DNA of 64,000 nucleotides from Anoplolepis gracilipes (GCF_047496725.1 NC_132980.1:10026572-10090571), one strand, 5' to 3'; counted from the stretch's first letter, positions 39,570 through 54,985 are shown. Program-made: numbers and translations. The notes: a model not told the origin generated them from the sequence alone.

Positions 39570-40205
39570 CTGCAACAGAAAAATAAGAAATTACAGCTAT
39601 ACTAATATAATAACACCTTAAACGTACTTATACACTTTTGTGTAAAAAATATATTTCAAGATCGGTTTGATTCGCTCCTGAAATTGTTTTAAAGTTGACA
39701 ATTATATCCAATAAAATTTTCAATAATTGCGCCAAAAATGCAGCTCCCCGAAAGAGCTAAGCGGATAAAATTCTGATAGAAATAAAAGAAGAAAATTAAA
39801 AGGATCCAAGCACTCCGCGCGTCGACTTAAGCTCTGACCATCACGGTCCGTTGCAAGTCGGCAGGAAATGCAACCCGATTCTTCGTTCTTCCTTCTCCAC
39901 TTTTATTCCTCTTCCAACCGATTCCGTGACCGCGAATTGTTCGCAAGAACCGCGATAATTACGAATCTAACTCTTCATGAAGAAATCGTAAAACATGGTC
40001 AGACCTCGCCGTCGTAAATTTACAATATATCTACACACACACACACACACATTATTCGATGCGTTTTATAATCTCATTTTCACAGCAGATATTCGCGATT
40101 GCAGAGGCGTTGTCAACATTCGTATAGAAAAAATTGTGAAAAAAATTGCAGAATAGGTCGCGGGTCAGTTAATTGAAAACGAGGAAAAATAACAAAGGAA
40201 GAAAC

Positions 40206-40261
40206 GAAGGCAAGCAAGCAAGCAAGCAGGAAGGAAGGAAGGAAGGAAGGAAGGAAGGAAT
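40206..40261. repeat. (AAGC)n-(AAGG)n tetranucleotide repeat
   Basis: About five GCAA units change into about seven GGAA units, consistent with point change followed by slippage. Confidence 0.85.
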
Positions 40262-41978
40262 GAAGGCAAGAGCGAGCAAAAGAAGAACGAGGAGGAGGCG
40301 GTTTCTCCAACCAGCAGCTGCAACCTGTTGAATTCGGAGATACGGAGAGACAGGGAATCACAGGCACCGTCCATTCGGCAACTTTGGATTACTATGAAAT
40401 TGTTTTATTACTCCGCACACGCCGCTTCCTGCTACGGTGCCTGCTTGCTAGCGACATCTAAATCTCGTCCGAGATCTAATTACCAGAGATTTGTGAACGA
40501 AAAAATATTAAATTGCGCGAAAAATTGGACTATTACAATACAGATAGTTTACATTTTTACAACAATCATTTTCAGAGAACGCACATGGTCGTTGCAGACG
40601 AGATAAAAGTGGAATAAATACGTATAGAAATTTTGAAATAAATTCTATCAAATATTATGTCATTTCAATATTGTGTCGTTTATTCGTATGTACGATCGTA
40701 TACGATTGTTTGTCTATACGAACAAAAAATAAACATTTTGGAATTATTTATACAAAACTTAAATGCAGAAACTTTTATACATACGCATATTTTCTATTCA
40801 AACAAATATTTTCAAATGTTTTGCAAATTTGTAAAAAGGTGACCCAGATCTTCGCATATACACGATATGTTTTTTATAATAAATATACATCGCGATTCAT
40901 AGGATTTATCGCAACGTGTCAGCTTCAGTTCACTGAAACTCCAAAAGTGAGGTTGCGATATATTCGTGTCACATAAATCAATCGTTTGATCGCACCGATA
41001 ATTCACCATCCCGATTTTTATTTCATATTTTCCAAAAGCATCACATATTTTTCGTATATATCTTTTCGAATCGCCTAATTTTCTCTCTCACACTTGCAGA
41101 GAAAGTTATCCCTAAAAGTAAATCCCTAACGTCATAGTATCATTCGCCGAGAGAATGTCTGAATGCCAAGCGTGGCCAAGCAAGGACAAGGGCAGCCAGT
41201 TTCTTTTACTACGTTCCTTACCCGTATACTTCTTACACGTTGAAGAAACGAATAGCCGACTAGTCGTTCTGTGTGTCCGGAGGACGCATTCTTCTCTCGC
41301 CGAGACGAAGAAAATTCCGTCTCGATTAAATGCGCTGCCTCGAGCAATCTCATATTGCCAAGGAGATCTCTCCATCCGGGGCATTAATTGCATCGCGCGT
41401 GCTGCTAAAATAATATCCTTCAGCTTTCATTTTACATCGCGCGATATTCTTGTAGCTAAAAAAAGTTTCTAATTAAAATCTTTTATACACTCGAGAAATC
41501 GCTCGAATAAATACGCTCATCTACTGAATCAAATCTTCGTTTCGGCCAATTAATCTGAAAGCTTTTCGCAAGAAACTACATCCGTTGATCGAGAAGATAG
41601 AAAGAAGCTCTACAAGAGTCTACGAGAATATCAAGTTGAATAAGCGATAAAGAGAGAAGACTCGCAAAGCGACAGAGAAGGCGAAAGAAAGAAGAGGGAG
41701 AGTGCAACGACCAACTTGCACGTGGCCGCGCAGCACATAAAGCGGGAACGTCACGTTGCGGCGAGGTGAACCACTCTTGTGCATTCCGCGGCTTCAAGGT
41801 TCAGGTCAAGGTACACCTAAGTGTCCATCTCGTCTGAAGTTCCGAATTCTACGAAAGTACAGAGACTTTGGCGTGTAAGCGTGCATTCTCTGATTAAAAC
41901 GCGCAAATCTAGTTGTGATAAAATTGTAACTCTCGAAGAATTGGAAGCACATGCGGAAAAGTGAAACAATTTTGAGTC

Positions 41979-41982
<4 letters not shown>

Positions 41983-42017
<35 letters not shown>
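41983..42017. repeat. A35 homopolymer
   Basis: The longest A run in the window. No retroelement body or target duplication is visible beside it. Other long A/T runs are at 2,902-2,935, 17,384-17,413 and 60,529-60,556. Confidence 0.9.
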
Positions 42018-42019
<2 letters not shown>

Positions 42020-43031
42020 AACAAGTGAAAATTGTGAGTGAGAGATTTAAAGGTGCTATTTAACATAGAATTATCTCCGCAATTATCGTGGAGAATTTTT
42101 TTAATCGTGGCATATGTATTTTCGATGATTAAAACTTTAATTATTATTCCGAGAACATTAATTTAGAACCGCGACCGAATTGATAAGGCGTATCTAAACG
42201 ACAAGATTGACATAACGTACGTTATGCACGAACTAACCCGCCCAAACGTCGTTGTCGGTCAACGCTCTTGTTTCGGCCTCGACGTCCACTTCCGGCCGGA
42301 TGCGATAGAGATCTACTGTACGGCCGTTTCACGGTGGTTGCTTTTGATACAAGACTTTTTTTTTTTTTTTTTTTTTTTTTACGACACGAAAGATATATCC
42401 GCGTGGCGGTCACGCGCGCGTAAAACGCGAGGAAAGCGGATTGGGAAGTCGAACCAGTCTCACATACCGCGTAAGCATTACGGACTACGCAATTGTAATT
42501 CCTCAAAGACTGCTGCAGGATTGTGGTTGCACGTGCAATGAGTTGCAGGAATCGATGGCTCAGAGAAGTAGAAACTACCGCAATTCATGCAGCACTCTTG
42601 CACGTGCGTTATCCGTAAATTTTTCCGACGATTCTCGCTTCGCGTCGAGATGTTACCCAGAAAATAGCACTCCTTACCTCGATATATACATTATCGGAAT
42701 GTCATTTCGATGCAAATGCAATAACACGTAATCATCAAATGAATATTTCAATAGCATAATACTAAATTAGATTATTATTAGATTAGTATTGTGTTGCATA
42801 TATTGAAGCATATATATTTGCTGGCGCAATTGTTGAGAGAAAAAAGAAATCTCGAAAATAATAATACCGTAAGATACAAGAAATACAGACAAGAGTAAAG
42901 TTTGTATAAAAAGGGAACGCTAAGATAATCATTTGCATTCGTGTCTTTAAGCCCTTTACTTCGTCGACGCGTTGAAAATTTTTCGCCAACACCGAAAACA
43001 ATTTCGCAGGATAAGTAGAAGATCTGCGAAG

Positions 43032-43060
43032 TCTTCTTCTTCTTCTTCTTCTTCTTCTTC
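43032..43060. repeat. (TTC)n microsatellite
   Basis: About ten TTC units, on the minus strand GAA. Confidence 0.85.
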
Positions 43061-44805
43061 CGGATTTAAACTGCTCGAATTATTGTCGAAGTTCTCAATA
43101 AAAAAAAAATACGATGGAGGTTTAAAGAGGATATCAGACAATCGATTTCACCTTTCTTTCGTTGAAAGAAGACGTCAAAGAGAATAAAAGTTTCAAAAAG
43201 AAACGAGGGAAACATACATGTACATACATAACGTGCATATAAAAATACAGATTTTAAACGAAAAAGTTGGGATATCAGACTTAAAAAAATATATCTTACT
43301 TAAAGCTCCGAGTTTCGAGATTTCTGGCCAATCGAATTTCTTCTCTTAAATTGTTCGCATATGTATGTACAAGAGTCGATAAGACATTATACTTTCTAAA
43401 AAAGATATAGTTATTAGCGTACAATAAATTTAGATTAAAATATAAGTTAGTTTTGTTAAGAAATTTTTCTTACTCTCTCAAGCACGCTAAGAAACTCAAT
43501 AGCGGTTGGAAAGTAGCCATAAAATCATCAACTAATTTTCATTAACGACAAAACTACCGTTCGTTTTTTTTTTTTTTTTTCATTCTGAAAGTTTTTTGTA
43601 GTAAAATAAAAAAATATCGCAGCGTTTCGGGAAAAAAATATATTTCTAAAAAAAAAAGAAAAAACACTACTATATAATCATATTTTTTCTTGGATTTTTA
43701 TATGTATCTATCTTAATATTTATATACTTTAATATTTTAATATTTTACGATGTATAAAGCTGAAAAAATGTGGGAAAAAAAATATATATATATATATATA
43801 TATGAACAGATTCTCATTTATGTCCTTCCTCATGTGCATTACGTACCGAGTATTCCGGGATGCAGTAAAAGGTTATAGGTGAAGAAATCATCCGTAAGAT
43901 AATAAAAAGTATACGAGCGGAGCAATGGAGAGAAATAATTCTAAATCAAAAGGGTCGCTCGCGTGTCAAAGTAGCAATCCGATCTTCCATGTCCCTTTAT
44001 ATATAGCATACATTCTCTTAGTCTTTCAGAATTGTGACTCCCGGGTACTCTCTTGCCGAGAGTGCACTCCGAGCTAAGGATAGCATAAGTAATCTTTTTC
44101 TGATTTTCCGAGGAAACGACGTCGGTTGTGGAGATCGAAAGAGAACGGGCAGCAGGAAAACCCTCCTTGACTCGTGCAATATATGCCATAAAAGACTTAC
44201 GGCTCCCATCTCCCGAATTTTACTTTCAAAGCGACGCGCCTGCTATAAACTGCAGTCGAAACAGCTCGTGCGAATTTCAAAGTACTTTTCAAATACTGGA
44301 GCAAAGAAGAGGACGGTTAATAACTTTTCATGTTCAAAAAGCATAATGGAAAATCACTGTCAAATTCGCGACAATTATATTTTGTCTATAGAAATTCAGA
44401 TAAAATAATATAAAATATTTTTGAAGCTTTTGACGGTAACAAATATGTATTTTAAAAATAGAGATATTAAAAAAAAATAGAATAAAAAATAGATTCGATG
44501 AACGAAATATCCATCTCTGTCGATGGATTTCTTTGACGTTCCATTTCTATTGTATCTCGTTTCATTAATGGACATCGTTACAAACGTTTCTGCGCCAACA
44601 ATAACGGGGTTCGCAAAGTGTCCATGACGAAAAGGATTAAACGGAGCGACGTGTATAACGGTAACGTTGCGTCCTAACATGGTAACCAATATCCGAACTT
44701 CGTAAGCCTACATGAAGGTCAGGACGCGTTATTACATTATTGCATTATTGCATCGGTGCATGCTACCCGGCTTGCATGTTCATCGAGCTTTCGAAGCGGT
44801 ACACA

Positions 44806-44823
44806 ATGGTGGTTGACCACCAT
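44806..44823. repeat. Short palindrome ATGGTGGT-TG-ACCACCAT
   Basis: Two perfect 8-bp arms are separated by TG. It could be a dimeric-protein binding site or chance. Confidence 0.4.
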
Positions 44824-47800
44824 GGAGTAACCGAGTCTGTAATTACGATGTACCCATGACGTCCTTTGAAAGTAAACAAGTTCTCCGCACAGATAGAACA
44901 GCACACGAAATTATCATCCGTGAAAGTACGTCTTTGATCTCTCTGAAAAAATACGTTCTTTTCAATAAAAAAAGATTAATTACGCCAGAATAATATCAAC
45001 GCAATCCGGCGATTTAAAAGCCATATTCGCTTCGTGATTAAAATAAATATTTCCGGGACAGAATTCCGCCTTGGAACGGAAATCGATCTTCTTAAGTGAC
45101 GTCAAAGCTCTTGGATCGAGATGTATTCGCTTGCCGTTTCTGACGGGGCGCGATATTTGTCATTAGACGAAGCGTATCTGTTTCGTTTGGCGATAACGAT
45201 CGTGGGATAAAGCGGAAACTCGGACGTGGAGGGATGAACGGCCGCAGCGCCTGAGGGCGGAGGATATCCTGACATCTGTAGCAACAACGCGTTCCCGTGG
45301 ACTGTCACGGTAATGTGACAGCCGAGAAACACGCGAAAGCCCTTAGCAGCGTCGCGACGCCCTCGTTTTCGCGTCGTCGGCGTCAGCCAGCGAGAAAGGT
45401 ACGACAGTTTGTGCTTTATTTGGCCGCCCGATTTCGTGACGAGTAAAACCAGCAAGAACGACAGGGTGTATCGGCGGATGGGACGGATGGCGAACGAAAC
45501 AACCTGACAAAATCGCATTTGTGGGGATCGAGGGGAACTTTTCCGGGTTTCCCCCGTTATACACTTCGAAGCTCCGTGGAGAAGAAATAAAGGCATTTCC
45601 TCGTCGAGTAACGATCGCGCTTCGACGCTGTTGGAACTGTAGAAAATAATAAGAGATAAGCTTTTCATCACGGCGTCGGTGTGTCGCAAGATTTATCAGC
45701 CTGTAAACCGAGGAAGCAATATTTTCTCCTTCGACGGAAACTGTAGATTATTTAGCGGCAGTGATCGTTTTTAAAATCTCCGTATTGCGCTATTTTTCCC
45801 AACTACGCTATACATTTAATTATAACAATCGTCCAGATGTCCGTAATATTGAGTCGTTGAAAACCCTCGTGACGCTTGTTGTAATAATTTAAAAAAAAAA
45901 AAAAAAAAGATTTTTGAATAATCGAAACTTGCGATCCGAGCACGAAAATTCCCAAACACCCTATAGACGAAAGTGCGCGCTCATCGTGTGCACCGTCGCA
46001 TGTGCATCGCGCAAACATACTTATCCACGAGGCGGATGACGACGATCGGGATAGAGACGGGGACGGAGATACAACAGGAGCAGCATGAATATCTCAATCG
46101 GCTTATTTACATATTCCTTCTGCAGATATTCACGGATAGAAGATGACGCGCGATAGAACCGAAGTAGAGAAGCGCTATGGAAACCTCGCGGAAGGGAAAG
46201 GAAGAGTAGCAAGCAGAGTATTGCTGGACGCTTCTTCGTCGTCGTGGAGATATGCACACGCGCGCAGAAAATACGTCGAAGAGAAAATATGTTTCTCGCC
46301 GGTGCGAGAAGAGGAATTTCAGACGATGCGTAAAATATGCTCTCCTTCGCAAGAGAGTCTCGTAAAAACAACGCATTAACTCTCAATAAATCAGTCGTAC
46401 ATTCTTTTCTATAGCTTCGCCTCCGTAATTCTGTGATTTTTTTGCCATTCTTTTTCCATCACAATAATAACATAAGTAGAGAACAAAAATTAATCTTTAA
46501 TAACGATAATACCAGGTAAATTTATGACGACTGAATTTATTGAAAAAAAAAGTGAAAAAAAAATTTAACATAAATATTTCAATAAAAATAAATTATATAA
46601 TATAAATATAAATATGAATATAATATAAATCTAATAAATTTAAATGCAATGACAAGTAAAAATAGATTACAATTTCTAGCGATTTCAAATCGATACGTTT
46701 TTATTATATTTATGAATAATTATTGAAATAGCGCGATACTTCGAGTAATAATAATGTTTGCAAATTTTACCGAAAAATGCTCGCGGAGCACGAGAAGCAT
46801 GGCGGCGCGAAATAATTAAACAATTTGCCGGCAACTCGATTAAGTAGACTTAGGTATCTACTTCGGCTCGCTCTCGCCTCTCGTGACACCGCAATAATCC
46901 TCCCAAGAATATCCAGAAATAGCTCTCGGTGCGTCGCGGCGGAAGGCATGAATAGGGGACAGACAGATCGCCGATCTACGAAAATGTAGATACAAAGGTC
47001 CGTGTAAACGGAGAATTCGTCCCCGCAACACGAGAAAAGAAAAAGAAGATGGACGAGCCGCCCGGGTCGACTCGTCTTACGCTCTTTAATCCACGAGACG
47101 TCCATTTACATTAAATCCTGACATGCCGCGTCGACGGAAGCGCGACTCACTGTGTGTCCTATAAAAGACAGCGCGCGCGCGCGAAACCAGATTGTCGTGA
47201 TAATAGAGTCACAATTGCGACTCTTTTTAGAGTGGTAAAGAAAATGGGTCGTGGATCATAGTTTCTCGGCGACTTTACGTTACATGCTCTACGTGCCACA
47301 GGATGCTTTTTAATATTATACCGGTAAAAAGAGAATGTTACGCCACGTTCTTATTTTAAATAAGAAAATTTAATCTTGCATATCTCGTTTGTACGTAAAA
47401 GATTTCGCGGGTTAGGTCGTAATTTTATACGGCCTTTAAAAACTGCTCGTCTCCCTCTTCTTTTCTATACAACACCTCTTCTCGCGAAAAATGGCGAAAC
47501 CCTTTCATAAAGCAACACGAATTCCTTTACCTCCCGCCTCAATTTATTCCTTCTCGAACACACTTTTCGTATAGCTCGCACGATTGGCAGACACTTTCGA
47601 GATGGTGCAATCATGCCAAAATAAAGAAAATACATCTTCTCGCCTGAAAATACGAAAAAGAAACGATAGGAAACGATATCGCGCGAGTTTCATCCACGTC
47701 ACATCGCGCAGAAAGTGTGTTTTCGTTGTTATTCGTAGGGGACAACGTAGAAATAATATTTACCTCACTGCATATATAACGTCAGATATAAACGTAGATT

Positions 47801-50800
47801 TAAGCTTTATCGCGCTATACGAGCGCTATAGGTACCCTTGTAACTATAGCCCGCGCTTTATATAGTCACTTGCATAGAAATTATCGCGCTCGCATTATCT
47901 CGAGGTATAGCGTTTACACCTCGGTGAACTAACACGACGAATGCGTCATTGATAGGCTGCCACAACGGTCTACTGTTATACTTATTATACAAAAACCTAC
48001 AATATACATTGCTCGGAATAAACACATCACTCTACCTCTGTGTTTTCAAGAAATAAATTACGTTAGAAAAAGAAGAAAAAAAAAAATATAGTACCTTTCG
48101 TGATAACTTGCGTCAAAGATTGAGAAATATTACGTGTATGAATCTTTGGAGGGATGCTTATTACTTTATCGAAATAGACCTTCGGAGAAATGTCTTACTG
48201 AAATGACACGGCTCTCGCGCAAAGTCAGGGTGGAAAAATCGTAACGTCACGCGGGAAATGAAGATCCTCGAGGAATGCGATTGGCTATACAAAGGAACGA
48301 CCGATTTTCGCAATAAAGTGGCAGCGCTATCCTGCCGCCAGACAGGCGCTTCCGGCATGACGAGCTCGAAAATGCGCACAATAGTAATTCGTCACACAAC
48401 GGACGAATAGCCGAAACGGTTGCATCGCGCGGGTCACTGAAATTCCAGCGGAAATGATTCCGCGAACGTCCGTCCGACCCGCTGCCGTCAAGCTCCAACA
48501 AATGTAATCCTCTTACAGACCGTTTCTGAGTAGTTACATGAAAGATGCGGTGTAATTATGCTCAACCGTACGTCTGACGTTGAACCGACGACTTCTTGAG
48601 CGACGAAGGAGCTCGAGATGGAAATAATTAAATCAGCCTGATATTAGTATAATACATATTATTTACATACGTAATTGAGAACGCAGAAGAGAGAAATTAA
48701 TTATATAACGTAAAATTACCTCCAAGTTTGAGACCAATTTCTCTCGTAACAATGTGAATTATATTGTAATTTCTTCATTCTTTGTATGTTTGCGTGCGTT
48801 TGCGAAACAGGAAAAGAAGACGAAGGCGAAGGCGAAGGCATGGATGCGAAAATGTCGGGGGGTGAAAAAAAATAAGGGGAAATGGAAAGCTGACATAAAG
48901 ACAAAGGGCGGAGGAGATGGAGTTTGCGAGGCGGGTGACGCAACCCCCTTCTTTCGCGACACGCTGCCACGTACAGACGCACGCGGGCTGACTTAAAAGG
49001 AATTTACGTGAGCCAAACTTCTTTGTCGTGTAGCAAGCCGCGAAATGGTGTATCCAAGACGACAGATTTTTTTTTGTCGCTCCCATGTTGTTCTCGTAAA
49101 GATGCCGCTCGTTCAGAACTCTACGCGCCCGGATAAGAAAACCGAGAGGGTGTACGATGCGTACCGTTGCTTACAAAGCGAAATGCGTCACAGAAGAACA
49201 ATAGAAGACAGGTATGAATTCATAATGAACTGCGAAAGCAATTAGTTTTAAATTGATTTTGAATTAACGAACAACAAAAGCAGGACATTCGAGTATCTTA
49301 CTCAAATTAAACGCGCGACTTATTTACAGACTTGTAAAAACCTATTTTTCAAAATCTTCGAATCAAAGGAAAAATGAGAAAGAAAATTTAAAAATATATT
49401 ATAAAGAAGATACAACAATTATTCTAACTATATAAAATTATAATCAATCAATCCGTTATAATGTCGTACGGAACGTCGTTTCGTCCATTCAGCATGAATT
49501 TCATGCAGAAATATCAACAAGAACTGAGTTTTTCGATGCTTGAAGTTTTAGTTTGAAAGCTAGCTCAGAATTCGCTACTTCGACCGACACTGTAGTTACG
49601 TGTTAATCCGAAGATTTTGACGATTAGCAGCGAGAGATCGGGAAAGCGATGAAGGGGGGTTAGGGGCAGCGGAAACGTAATTACAAATTCAGAGGCCGTC
49701 GTCACGTCGACAAGGTGACAAGTTCCAGTTATCGAGGTTTCAAACGGACCACCTGTTTTCCCGCTCCTCGTAACCTTACTCGACCTGACATTCCATTACA
49801 GTAGATGAAATGCTCGGACGATAGATGTGCAAGTAAGCTCATCTCTCGTCTAATCGCGATGCACTAATATCTAAACATGTTTTAAACGTCAAATATGTTT
49901 TTTTTTTTTCAATATTATTTAAAGTGATGTAAAATAAATTAAGAAAAAAAAAGCACTAAAATATTTTTTTTTTTTTACAACTATCAGTATATTTTATAAT
50001 TGCTTGTAATTTCTTCTAATAGTTCTTTTGCAAAGGTCAACAATAACTCACGGTACGCGTCATCGACTCCTATCCACGTCCCATTTTTTAACGTGCGCTT
50101 TTGATTTAAGGTCGACACGACAGCTCGCTCGTACAATGGACAACATCAACGAAAGCATTCCTATCTCGATTATTTCATTTTATTTTTTTTTCGACGAAGC
50201 GCCGACTTTACAACGGATACATCAGCCGGCGCATATTCGGCGGCGTGCGAGCGATGTTTTCCAGCTGGTTCGCTTAACAAATAGATATATAACGACATAT
50301 AAATGAATGAAATTTTCGCGCGAAATTCGCGTTAGATTGGAAGCAATAATTTCGCCCCGAATTCTGCCAGACAGTTATTTCATCTGCATTCTTTCTCAAT
50401 TTATCGCCAATAATTTCTTTCCATTCAAATACGTTTCCGGACAACGTTCGAAGCCCCCCATTTATAAGCAATTTACAATATCAAGGCTGCAAAAAACAAT
50501 TATCTATACATTCCTACGCGGGAGAGAAAATGCTTACGAAACAAAAAAATTTCCTTTTTCTTTCCTTTCCTGTAAATTAAATTTTATATCGCATTGTATC
50601 ATTTTCTTATGAAAAACATTTTTGTGACGTGGAAACGCACACATAATAGAAAAGACCCGGCATATCGCGCGAGCGCAACTTACGTCATCGCTCGTCCCGC
50701 CGTGAAAACGAACGTCGCGTGTCAGCATGCGCGAGACTACGCACGTCAGAGTCGCCGGGTAACTACGTTAAGCATACGCGATGCACGAAGCGCGTATTTC

Positions 50801-52608
50801 GGGAATATTCGAGAGAGAGAGAGAGAGAAATATCGGGGGGAGGGGGGAAGCTGCTGGCACCCGATGCGGCGCGTTAATGACAGGAAACCGGCAATATGAA
50901 CTTGACGGCTCGGTACCGCATCCCGCACCGCAGTAACGTACCGACAAACCACAGGGCTTCACCGTCGTGGCCCCCTCGCCATCGGTTTCTGTCACTATCT
51001 CCCGTTGCTGCGCTAACCCCCGTTGACTCGGTTACCTCACCCTCGTCATTAACCGTCGCTCTTGTCGAGACGAACCGCGCTTCAAGATATATCGCGAGCG
51101 CGGGTGACCCAAAGTAAATAAACGCGTGTATCGATTTACGGCGCGATAATACCACTTGTCGTCTAAACGCGGATATTATGTATATGAAGTAATTTAAAAA
51201 AAATTAACAGAATTAAGGGTCGAGTAAATCGAAAGACACTTGAATGTGACACGTGAGAGCAGATTGGGGGATCGATGTCGCAATCGCCCGAGAAAAAACA
51301 GCTTTCATTTGGTGTAACCACTCGTTAGCGCGAAATTACAGTGCCCTCGCGCCTTGCAATTATCTTCAATATCGCGACTTTCAGTTTTCTCCCTTTCTCC
51401 CTTTCTCCGTCGCATCCCCGTCGTTTACGACGCCGGCGTTAAATTGGAACGCGGTTAATTATCATCTGTGAGAACGGCGGGAATTAGACATTCGCTTTCT
51501 ATCGCGCCGACTCCATTCAGCAGAAGAGTTGCGGTCAAGCGCGGAAAGTATCTCGTAAAATGGAGTGTATAAGTATCTAAGTACATGTGCTAAATGGATT
51601 ATACGCGATAAACAAGTTCGAGGATGATGATATAACAGAAACATAATTATTATTAATAAATACGCCAACAAAAGGGTTCAATTTTTTTCACATCCATAAA
51701 GACTTATCATTATATGACAGTTGGTCAAAATTTCAGTACACGTATTTGTGTGCATATATATACGTATATGCTTCAAGTTTTTTTTTTTTTTTTTTTGTAA
51801 AATCAGCTTTTTTATAAAACATTCCATCTGCACAGATCAACATTTGATAAAAAAGCTAGGCTTTTTGTAAAATGGCTGAATTGTGATAAAGCTTGCAATG
51901 TACTATTCCTATAATTGTAAAAGCTCCATTTAATATCCATCTAGAAATCTGACCTCAAAACGTTATTCAGAGTTGAACATCGTGCACTTATGATAAATTA
52001 AATGAAAATAATTAGCGGCTCTACTTTTTCCCTTGTTCAACATTGCTGCATGGATCTATAGACGAATAAGCTAAAATGCAGCGGATGTTGCGAGAAATAC
52101 GAGACGTGTGCGTGTGTGTGTAGGTGAGACAACGAGGGAGATATATATAAAAGAGAATGAGACGAAACCGCCCGTAGCGAGGATAAAGGTAAATCCTCAG
52201 CCACCTGACTCTAACTAACGTCATTTAGTAATTAGATACGTAGACCACATGCCTCTTGAAGTTGCGTGTGTGAGCGAGTATTACGTTCCGGTATAAGAGA
52301 ACGACGGTGGAAAAGGAAACTTTGTTCGCAATGGACAATCATCGGCAGTGCCGTTGAGTAATTAATGAGACGTTGGATATAACGCTACGAGAGATACTTT
52401 TGAAACGAACATGCCATACGCAGATTATCACGTCACGTTACCGACTTTGGCGAATTAATTAATAAATTAAAGCAAATTAATTAATACTGATATTAAATTT
52501 GTCTTTATCTCGAAAAATGACGGATCTCGAGAATGACAATGGTTCTCGAAAATCATAACGGAAGTTGAGAATACGAGATTACGCAATATCTCGCAAGTTT
52601 CGAGCCAA

Positions 52609-52670
52609 TTTTTTATACCATGAAAAAACCTTTTTTTATATCATGAAAAAACCTCTTTTATACCATGATT
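52609..52670 (+). repeat. Tandem repeat of about 23 bp, nearly three copies
   Basis: TTTTATAYCATGAAAAAACC is repeated with small length changes, and the last copy is truncated after ATACCATGA. It is a small local duplication without coding meaning. Confidence 0.7.
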
Positions 52671-53641
52671 TCCTAACACGAACTAATATGATGTCATTTA
52701 TTGATTAAAAGCGTATACCGAGCGTGTATAATCGCGAAAAATTTTACAAGAAAAAAAATTATACATATACACCAAATATTTAAAAACACACATGAGATAT
52801 AATATGACTATTTTAGAAATAAAATGCCCATATTGTTTATAAAAGATTGTAGAGTAACAACTTTGTGACGTGATAGATTCGGAAATACTATTAGAATACA
52901 AAAATAATGTGGAACAAGTATGGCCGATTAATCGACATTTTTCGCTTCATCGATCGCCGGTAGAAAATTGCTCCGTCCTTCGGTTACATTCGAAGCAATT
53001 GCACAATATTTTCCTACGGGCATAATAAAGCGTCATTTTTTTGCTCCAAAAGAAGATACCCCCTCTTTTCAGTATCGCCTTCGAGCAAGCTATCGATCGA
53101 AATGCGATAACATGCAGGATTACTTGTATCGTTTTAAAACGGCGCGATAATAGCAATCAGAGAATAAGCAAGAAATATTTTGATGAAGATTAATATCATT
53201 ATTATTATTATCATTATTGAATACATTGTTGTTTGCGAAAAAAATTTCTGTTCTCGTAGAGCTTGAAAAACAACGCGTTATAAAACAGCATTCACAGTAT
53301 CTTGCATATTATATACACTTTCCTTTCTCTTTATTTTTCTTCGTACCAAATAAACATATCGCGTTGCATAAATAAAGCACAAACCGGTAGCAAACGGTCG
53401 CATCTAATGGCAAAAGTGTAAGCTATATATAAACCGATATCGGCCACGAAAATATTCCACGGAGTGACTGACACGCACGGAGTGGGTTGAAAATATGAGG
53501 TGACGTCACGTCTGGCTGTATCCTCCCCCTCTGCCGCCGTGTAAAATCTAGGATGAATTGCGGTGAGCGTGTATCGTAAGTGGCACCGTACGTACGTAAA
53601 GACTCGACGATTCGCGGTAAGGTGGCTAACGATAATTTCTA

Positions 53642-53668
53642 GCCGGCGTCACGTGCCGGCGATATAAA
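53642..53668 (+). promoter_or_regulatory. E-box flanked by inverted GCCGGC, next to a TATA-like box
   Basis: GCCGGC, CACGTG and GCCGGC overlap in a symmetric 19-bp block (53,642-53,660), followed three bases later by TATAAA. A CRE palindrome TGACGTCA lies at 53,501. The surrounding 53,450-54,000 is CpG-rich. This could be an internal promoter or enhancer; no transcript or exon downstream on the plus strand supports it. Confidence 0.25.
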
Positions 53669-54982
53669 TCACATCCCTCTTCCCCGCCTACGCTCTCCCC
53701 GCAACCCCGTCGATTCCTCCTCCTCGGCAGCGAACTTGCCCCTGCAATTACCTAATACGTCCGCCGCGTTATCCCTAGACACCATCGGCGCGAACCAACC
53801 CTCTCCCTCATCCCGCGTACTATCCATCGACTATCCGACCACCCTCCGACCAACCCCGCAGGCCGCTAACTTACGTCCTGGCGTCCAATAATAGATCTAG
53901 ACAGCCGCAGCTTGTGATGGATTCCCCTAAATCACCGCGTCGTTCGTCGACGAGGGGGAATTGCGCGTCGCAACCCCTTTATTAGTACAAGAGAGAGAAA
54001 CGGACGACTCTGGAGAATTGTCACTAGATCGATTCTCTCTTGCGTAAAATAGCATCACGTCGATGGCAAAATCTTGCAAAGTTTTATATAGTAAAATACT
54101 TTTTTAAAAAAATTATTTTTTTAAAGACAATTTAATTTTTATTTATTTATATTATTTATTTGTTATATATACGAGAAAGGAAGAAGAGTTAAAGAAACAA
54201 TTATTGAAAATAACTTTACTTGATAAGTTGAATATGAAAATAAAATATTAATTGCGCACTGTTTTTATATTACATTAAAAGAGATTTGGATTCTCTTCTT
54301 TTGGAAACAAATCTTGACATTTTGTATGCAAATGAAAATGTCTTTTTTAAAAAATAAAATAAAAGTGAGATCACGAGTTACATTTTCCGTCATACTTTTC
54401 GCACGTTGAACTTTTCCTGTAACATTGCATCCAATTTTGTGTATTCATATCATTATGATAAAAACATCCCTAACATCAATAACCATCAGCATTTTTTACA
54501 TTTACAATTTTTAAAATTGTTAAATTTAAAAAAATATCGAAATCTCCCGCATTGTCGAATGTCCGCGAACTATGTCGTAGAAAATATCTTGAAAATATTG
54601 CTAGAGTCAACGTTTATCTATTTTATAATGTTCACAATATATCGTTGCTTCGCATCGTTCGAGAAGCGATTCAAAGCGAACGGTACGACATATCGAAATT
54701 AGAATTCGCTTCTCGTATTTCCGCGGACACTTTTTCGAGAGGTGGAGAAACGTCCCGACGTGACGTCGTTGCGGTAAACCGATAAGCCCACGTCTCGAAC
54801 ATGTCGTGGGGTTACTTTCGTCGCCGTCGGACATCGGTAAGCTAATGCCGGGACACGATCGATCCTTTAAGTAGAACGCAGAAGAGAGGCCGCGTAATCC
54901 CATGGAAACTCTTTCTCACGTGTTTCTACCCCGCGGTCATGCGAAACTATTCCTGATACTAAGTATATGTCAGAAGTATCTT

Positions 54983-54985
<3 letters not shown>

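Noticed and set aside
41983..42017. A35 tract as a retroposon tail
   Set aside because: No element body, promoter box or target duplication was found on either side; similar bare A/T runs are scattered through the window.
45102..45689. 195-codon minus-strand frame
   Set aside because: No recognisable family, no matching splice sites, and CpG-rich composition explains the lack of stops.
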